A stretch of 64,000 nucleotides of DNA from contig OZ020592.1 of assembly GCA_963971535.1 (NCBI GenBank), positions 54,691,150 to 54,755,149 of the forward strand, written 5' to 3'. Both the position numbers and the translations under genes were made by a program. Source of the stretch: Notolepis coatsorum (Eukaryota > Chordata > Actinopteri > Aulopiformes > Paralepididae). Shown piece after piece: positions 59,287 through 64,000 of this stretch. The first letter of the stretch is position 1. The number at the start of each line of letters is the position of its first letter. Below the pieces are notes generated by a model. It saw nothing but the letters and a program-made list of their open reading frames with translations. It did no database searches and was not told the origin of the DNA.

Positions 59287-59936
59287 TGTTGTGAAGGGCC
59301 AGATTAAAACTGAGAATCTACCTTTATTGTTTGATATACTTTGTATATTATTTATATATACACGGAATATCCCTTTACCTGCATTCAAACCAGAGTAATA
59401 TTCGCTCTCCTTATTGGACAGCGCCCCTAGGCGCCAGCTCGCAAGCCCCCAACGTCAGGTTCAAAGACAAGTTCAGGCATGTCAGAACATGCCCGGAGAC
59501 AGCGTATTGATACCAGACAAAGACTGCGGTTTGGGACTAGAAAATCACTTAAGTATATATACAGCGCAAGGTGCGCACAGCAGTACCTTACCCCACCTTA
59601 CCCCGAGCACCTGCTTGTCCATCTAAACAAGCCAACGTAGTTCATCGTGGTGAAGTGAGCAACTTGTGCGTTGAGAACATGTGCGAATAGAATAGTAAAG
59701 TGTCAGAGTTTAATGCAGTAACGTCAAGCGCGACCCTAATTCTCATTCTGTAACCTAATGTTGCATAATAATAAAATACCCTCAAATACTATTTATTTGT
59801 CAATGCCGTGTTCTTGTGAGTGTTCACCATCTATATTTGATGTACTGTCTGGCCAGTAATTAAAGTACATAACTAGCAGTGGTTTAATCTATCACAATCT
59901 TTAATACAGTCAGGGTTTTGTAACCCCTCAGTTACA
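59287..59936 (+). repeat. 3' LTR of BEL1
   Basis: 650 bp, matching both ends of the 5' LTR. It is preceded by the purine-rich aggaggcggc. Confidence 0.95.
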
Positions 59937-59941
59937 TCTAT

Positions 59942-61191
59942 AGTTAACGGGTTATAGTAGTAAGTGTGCGGTGTATTAGCATGCTGCTAACGGCTCCGTC
60001 TGACTCCAGTAGACTACCGGGCGCGCAGCGCTGAAGACCGGTGGTATAGTCAGCCACGTTGCGTTAGTAGTACAACCGATATAGCAGGAGGGTGCATCCA
60101 GACCCGAAGCTTAGCTGTGTTTAGGGTAGCAACAGTATTAGCAGTTTGCGCGACAGCAGCAAGCAACAGCCAGCAGTGGACGTCCCCCAGACGTTACAGA
60201 GGACGCCTCTTCCCACCAGCAGAGGTCGCCATCACAGCACGCTCCTCCAGCTAACCACTGCCCATGCTGTTCGCCCAGCCCGCTGGCTGTGCTCACGGGA
60301 TCGCCGACGCCATCTTGTCACCTGGACGAGAGGTGATAAGAGTGGGTCCGCCATCTTGGCTAAGTACGAACGGTACCTCGTGTATCCACGTCAACGTCCA
60401 TTCAAGTGAACGCTAACAACCAGTGTCTAAGGGGTACCCCAAACAATTTAAGCCGGCTTTAGTGTAGGTTTTATTTTGGTAACGTGGGCCCACATTTACT
60501 TGGTTTTCTTTTGGTATTTTATTATTCTTGTTATTTGAATTCCCAATGTTTCTCTACTTTATGCCTGGGTCTCCCCTAGTACAAGCGGGGTGTTCTTAAT
60601 GTATTGAGCATGCGGTGCCTATGGTGGGAATAGTTTCCCCTACATTATCAGTGAGAGCACCCGGTGCCATGTATGAATAAATCTGAAGTATTATCTGTAA
60701 CTGATAACCTGCCCAGGCTTCAATACAAAGTAGACCTTATTGGGAGCACTGTGTGTGTGTCTGTTTCTTCCATTTGCTAATCTAACCCCTGGGTAAATAT
60801 TGTGACTGCATAATTATTTAACCCTTACACCCCATTCACAGAATAGCATTTGAAGGGTCTATACAGGTGGTCAAGGAAGGGTACTGCTTAAAGGGAAGCC
60901 CAATAATACTATTGAACTGACAGTCACTGGGTGTGGGAGGGCTGTCGGAGGTACTGGGGGAAGTGAGAGTGTGTGGGGAGCTACTGCTGACCGCCTTGGA
61001 AGGCGAGGGAGACCAGAGTACCAGTCCCCAGGTTAGTAAATCCTGGGCCCCATCCACTCCTGCTGCAAGCCCTCCAGAACGACGTTCCGGGCCAAAGACA
61101 GGGGTACATATAGGTCCAATTCTATAGTATCCTACTACCCAGTGTCTGTGTACTACTACTCCCACAAGCAGGGATAATCCACCCTTCTACA
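59942..61191 (+). repeat. 3' LTR of the Gypsy-like element, second part
   Basis: It resumes after the second TCTAT (59937-59941) with agttaacgggttatagtag and ends CCCTTCTACA, matching the 5' LTR. Confidence 0.95.
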
Positions 61192-61952
61192 TAAAGGATA
61201 AATAAAAAATTAAAGAATTAAACTTCCGGGGGTCTCAGGCCAGGCCAGGACTCCCATCTGGTCTTCTGAAGCCAATTCTCCTTTTGACCTAATAAATTGC
61301 AACAATGAACCAAGCGTACACTATGTGATTTTATGAGATAGGCTTATCAGCTTTTGTAGACGGCTCGCTGGTCGATTCTTTCCACAGTTTCGGATCGTTT
61401 TCGACATTCTGTATTGGTATCGTCTGGAGAGTGGTTTTATCTGCATGTTGTTTCCTATGGTGAGAGCGAGAGAGAGAGAGAGAGAGAGAGAATCAAGACA
61501 AGTGGTGTGTAACGTTATAATGAAAATCATAACTGGCTATCAGGTTATTTAATGTGATGCCCCTCCATTCTCACTGTCGGGAAACATTTGAAAAGTTGTG
61601 TAGTCTCTCTAAATTAAAGGGATTCCACAGTAACTCTATAAAGTGTAGTGGAAACACTGCATGCTCTCTATTATACTATCTAATAATACGCATGCATTGT
61701 TAGTAGCCTGTAGGCGTAGGCGTAAGTGTTTAGCATATTGAGCTGGGAAGCAAGTGGTCATGTGGAGAGGAGACACATTCTAATGCCAGGTATGGCCACG
61801 TATGATCAGATCACCCAAGGCACAGGCCAGGTCTGAACAGGGCCAAAGTAAGAGAGAAAGAGACATAACGTTATAGAATCAAATGCACAAGTAATTACAA
61901 CAAATTAAAATAGCAAAAAGCTGTATGAATGACCACCAGCAGCTGATCAGGT
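61192..61952. other. Non-genic stretch with a (GA)n tract
   Basis: It begins with the continuation of the LINE tail (taaaggataaataaa) interrupted at 45135. A (GA)n tract lies at 61462-61490. Phrases near 61780-61850 (aatgccaggtatgg, ggccaggtctgaac) resemble the short DNA-element remnants at 8203 and 13660. No gene is seen. Confidence 0.45.
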
Positions 61953-62466
61953 CAGAAGAAGCTTCTATCCCCAGGCCATCAGGCTGCTAAACGAACAATA
62001 AACACTATGCAACAACCATCAAATGCACACAGCACACACACCCACACGCACACACTCACTCAAACAAACAACACACTGCAGCACCCACTCTCCACACTTT
62101 AGATCACACAAACACACTTTACACTTTATATTTATTGATAAAGGATTTGCACTACAACTCGTACACCTACTGTGAATTGTACCTAAATTGCACCTCGTCC
62201 CATTTCTGCCTTGCACTATATAGTATTGTATATTAGTACACTGCACAGTATTGTATATTGTATGGTAACTACGTCTATTCTGCATCGAACATTGTACATA
62301 TGTCTAAACTGAACACTGTGACCTCATTTTTTACTTCTAATTTTACTATGTTATTTTATTTCATACTTATCTTGTCTTGCACAGTCTCTGGAGCGTAACA
62401 GTAAGAAGCATTTTGTATAAAAGTATTCTGTACTTCTGTATGACAAATATTAAAGAAACTTGAAAC
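61953..62466 (+). mobile_element. LINE family C 3' fragment
   Basis: It starts agaagaagcttctatcccca within the last codons ([12 protein letters not shown]) and continues through the family 3' UTR to ctattaaagaaacttgaaac-type sequence. It is strongly 5'-truncated. Confidence 0.9.
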
Positions 62467-62841
62467 TGATGTGAATGTGTCTCTTTGATGTTTGAATTCT
62501 CCTCTGGACTGAATGTATAGGTGCAAAAACACAGTTGGATATCGTTAGTTTGAAGTTGGTATAATCTTGGAATACTGTGCGATCGTTTGGATCAACAGGA
62601 CTGTAAGGCCCAATCCATAATCTAAACATGAACACATGGGATAGACCCTAGGAGAAGGACAGCGCTAGGCACAGTGGGATAGACCCTAGGAGCAGGTGCT
62701 AGGCACAGTGGCGTGTTGGCAACTGTTTAGTCGTCTCCAAATCCCTCCAAATATCAGATATTCTGTTCTATTCTGTCTCGCTATCAAATACAGATTTAAA
62801 GGTTATCTGTAAATTGTAAAAGATGAATACAGTTATAAAAG
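62467..62841. other. Non-genic stretch with a small tandem duplication
   Basis: gggatagaccctaggag...gctaggcacagtg occurs twice (62638-62712). Nothing else is recognised. Confidence 0.5.
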
Positions 62842-62852
62842 AATCAATCTAC

Positions 62853-63328
62853 GGGCGGCCGGGTAGCACAGCGGACTAAGCGTCTGTTTACCACCGCAGA
62901 GACACTGGTATCGAATCCGGCTGTCAGCGGTGCCTCCGGCTTGGCCGGTCGTCATACTGGCACAATTGGCAGTGTCAGCGGGAGGGAAGCCGGTGGGTGG
63001 TAATCTGGTCGTTGTAAACAGCTACTCCTACAGGTCGGTCAGGGCGCCTGCACAGCGAGGGAGGGAAATGGTGAAGGTAGTGTGACCTCCCATGCGTTAC
63101 ACTTCACCAATGAAAGTCCTCGCTGCCAGGTGAAAAGAGGCTGCTGGCTCTCTCCTATGTATCGGAGGAAGCATGTGATAGACTTCAGGGCTCCCTAGAC
63201 CGACCAGTGGGGGGCACATGCGCGCAATGACCAGGAAGGGGAGGGGGAATTGGCATAACGAAAAAAAATTGGGATGGGAGGAAAATACAGAAAAAATAGG
63301 ATAAAGAAAAGTGGATAAAAAAATAAAT
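62853..63328 (+). mobile_element. Complete tRNA-derived SINE
   Basis: A tRNA-like head holds box A TAGCACAGCGG (62864-62874) and box B GGTATCGAATCC (62907-62918). A long body and an A-rich tail (aaaaaattgggatgggagg, then A/T-rich) follow. An 11-bp duplication AATCAATCTAC flanks it (62842-62852, 63329-63339). Other copies lie at 16385-16677 and 7540-7772. RNA polymerase III transcription is expected from the boxes. Confidence 0.9.
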
Positions 63329-63339
63329 AATCAATCTAC

Positions 63340-64000
63340 CCAGATTAAATTAGGTTTATGAATTGGCTATTCAATCGAATTAATATTTTAAAATAAGCAA
63401 TGTGCCCAACATGATTAATTTACTTGAATGCACACAAAAAAGTTGAATGCCCTTTTTGTCCTAGCATAAGCACCATTTCTCATCTTGAGGAAACATGTCA
63501 GATCTGGGCAGAGGCAGACTCTCTATGTGTGTGTGTGGGGGGGGGCATTGAATATGATTCCCTGGAGCTCCCCTGGACCATTTCCAAGATTAAAGAAAAT
63601 CTGAGGTCAGGATAATATCAGCATGTGGCAACCACCGACATCCATGTAAAAGCCATGTGTCACATGTATTAACACCCCAGTATGGAAACCCTCCTTGTCT
63701 GACGTGATGAGGCGTTTAGTGTGTGCTGGCTAAAAGCATAGGAAAACCAATGTGATTATGGCACATGGAATGCTTAGATCCTCCAGCAGGTAATAGTGGC
63801 AAGAGAGTAGGGTTAGGCCAAGGGGACCAGCATGATAGAGATGGACACATTGACAGATGCACACAATTAGTCACATACATGCACACTTCCCAACATAAAT
63901 AAATAAAGACAAATAAATAGACTACCTCTTATCATCTAGGCATTTTTCAATTTACAAAAGGCAAGGCTATTAAACAGACAAATGCTCTAAGCAAACCACA
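63340..64000. other. Non-genic stretch
   Basis: No gene or element end is recognised. It contains a short G-run after (GT)n near 63524-63545. A 63-codon plus frame at 63424-63615 has no recognisable features. Confidence 0.4.

Larger units (their letters stand above)
51456..59936 (+). mobile_element. BEL/Pao LTR retrotransposon (BEL1), nested in the Gypsy-like LTR
   Basis: It has TGTTGTGAAG...CAGTTACA ends and a 5-bp duplication TCTAT. The parts are a 5' LTR (51456-52768), tRNA-Tyr primer site, leader frame, gag-pol region with all expected domains including integrase, a purine tract and a 3' LTR (59287-59936). The two LTRs differ in length (1.31 vs 0.65 kb). Over their shared 650 bp they show about seven substitutions, so it is fairly recent. 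The coding region looks nearly whole, with about one break. It is the same lineage as BEL2 but clearly diverged. Confidence 0.95.
45136..61191 (+). mobile_element. Ty3/Gypsy-like gag-pro element with 1.8-kb LTRs, nested BEL in 3' LTR
   Basis: Its LTRs have TGTAG...CTACA ends and a 4-bp duplication TAAA (45132-45135, 61192-61195). Without the nested BEL element and its 5-bp duplication it is about 7.57 kb. The parts are a 5' LTR, a possible primer site TTGGCATCGCGAACAGG (about 46933), a gag-protease frame, a long Arg/Glu-rich tandem-repeat tract, a duplicated C-terminal-like block, a purine tract (50890-50904) and a 3' LTR. No reverse transcriptase or integrase is seen, so it looks non-autonomous. 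The LTRs differ by about ten substitutions in 1.8 kb: recent. Confidence 0.9.

Noticed and set aside
62853-62930. Possible functional tRNA gene
   Set aside because: Boxes A and B are present but the cloverleaf is imperfect and it continues into a SINE body with flanking duplication.

Overview
This looks like intergenic DNA from a teleost fish. I find no host protein gene, no bacterial-style operon and no plasmid or phage feature. Almost everything recognisable is a transposable element or simple repeat. The teleost call rests on several things seen together: BEL/Pao elements with a tRNA-Tyr primer site, several CR1/L2/I-like LINE families, tRNA-derived SINEs, hAT and TTAA-flanked DNA elements, and abundant GA, CA and 'gttagctaacgtta' simple sequence.

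Layout. 1-2.35 kb: an element with 63-bp perfect terminal inverted repeats (TIRs) that carries a 5S rRNA-derived segment. 2.4-8.2 kb: mostly unique DNA with microsatellites, minisatellites and LINE/SINE tails. 8.2-9.8 kb: a decayed LINE (family A). 9.97-11.77 kb: a solo LTR, minus strand, with a 4-bp target duplication. 12.4-13.3 kb: a TTAA-flanked piggyBac-like non-autonomous element. 15.7-19.6 kb: a CR1/L2-like LINE (family B) split by a SINE, two TTAA-flanked elements and a fragment of another LINE (family C). 20.27-30.27 kb: a hAT-type element proved by an 8-bp duplication. It holds an 8.4-kb LTR element with identical 916-bp LTRs but no recognisable coding capacity (LARD-like), a decayed hAT transposase and a LINE tail. 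30.36-40.12 kb: a young minus-strand BEL/Pao element with a 1627-codon frame and a family-C LINE in its leader. 40.20-43.07 kb: another hAT-type element (8-bp duplication) containing a LINE-A copy, itself hit by an L2 fragment. 44.0-45.0 kb: a second copy of the 12.4-kb piggyBac-like element. 45.14-61.19 kb: a gag-pro-only Ty3/Gypsy-like element with 1.8-kb LTRs, whose 3' LTR was hit by a second, plus-strand BEL/Pao element (51.46-59.94 kb). 61.2-64 kb: a LINE-C tail and a complete tRNA-derived SINE with an 11-bp duplication.

How the parts relate. The window is an archive of nested insertion, and most boundaries can be fixed from target-site duplications read directly in the sequence. Three LTR lineages are represented: BEL/Pao with 5-bp duplications, the gag-pro Gypsy-like family with 4 bp, and the LARD-like element with 4 bp. 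All have LTR pairs that are identical or differ by about 1% or less, so they are recent. The Gypsy-like and LARD-like elements lack polymerase genes and presumably depended on helpers elsewhere. The features most worth a second look are the 5S-bearing inverted-repeat element, the LARD-like element inside a hAT, the gag-pro-only element with its arginine/glutamate-rich tandem repeats, a short leader frame shared by both BEL copies that carries an RPQR motif also present in the Gypsy-like element, and paired YY1-like sites in the Gypsy-like LTR.
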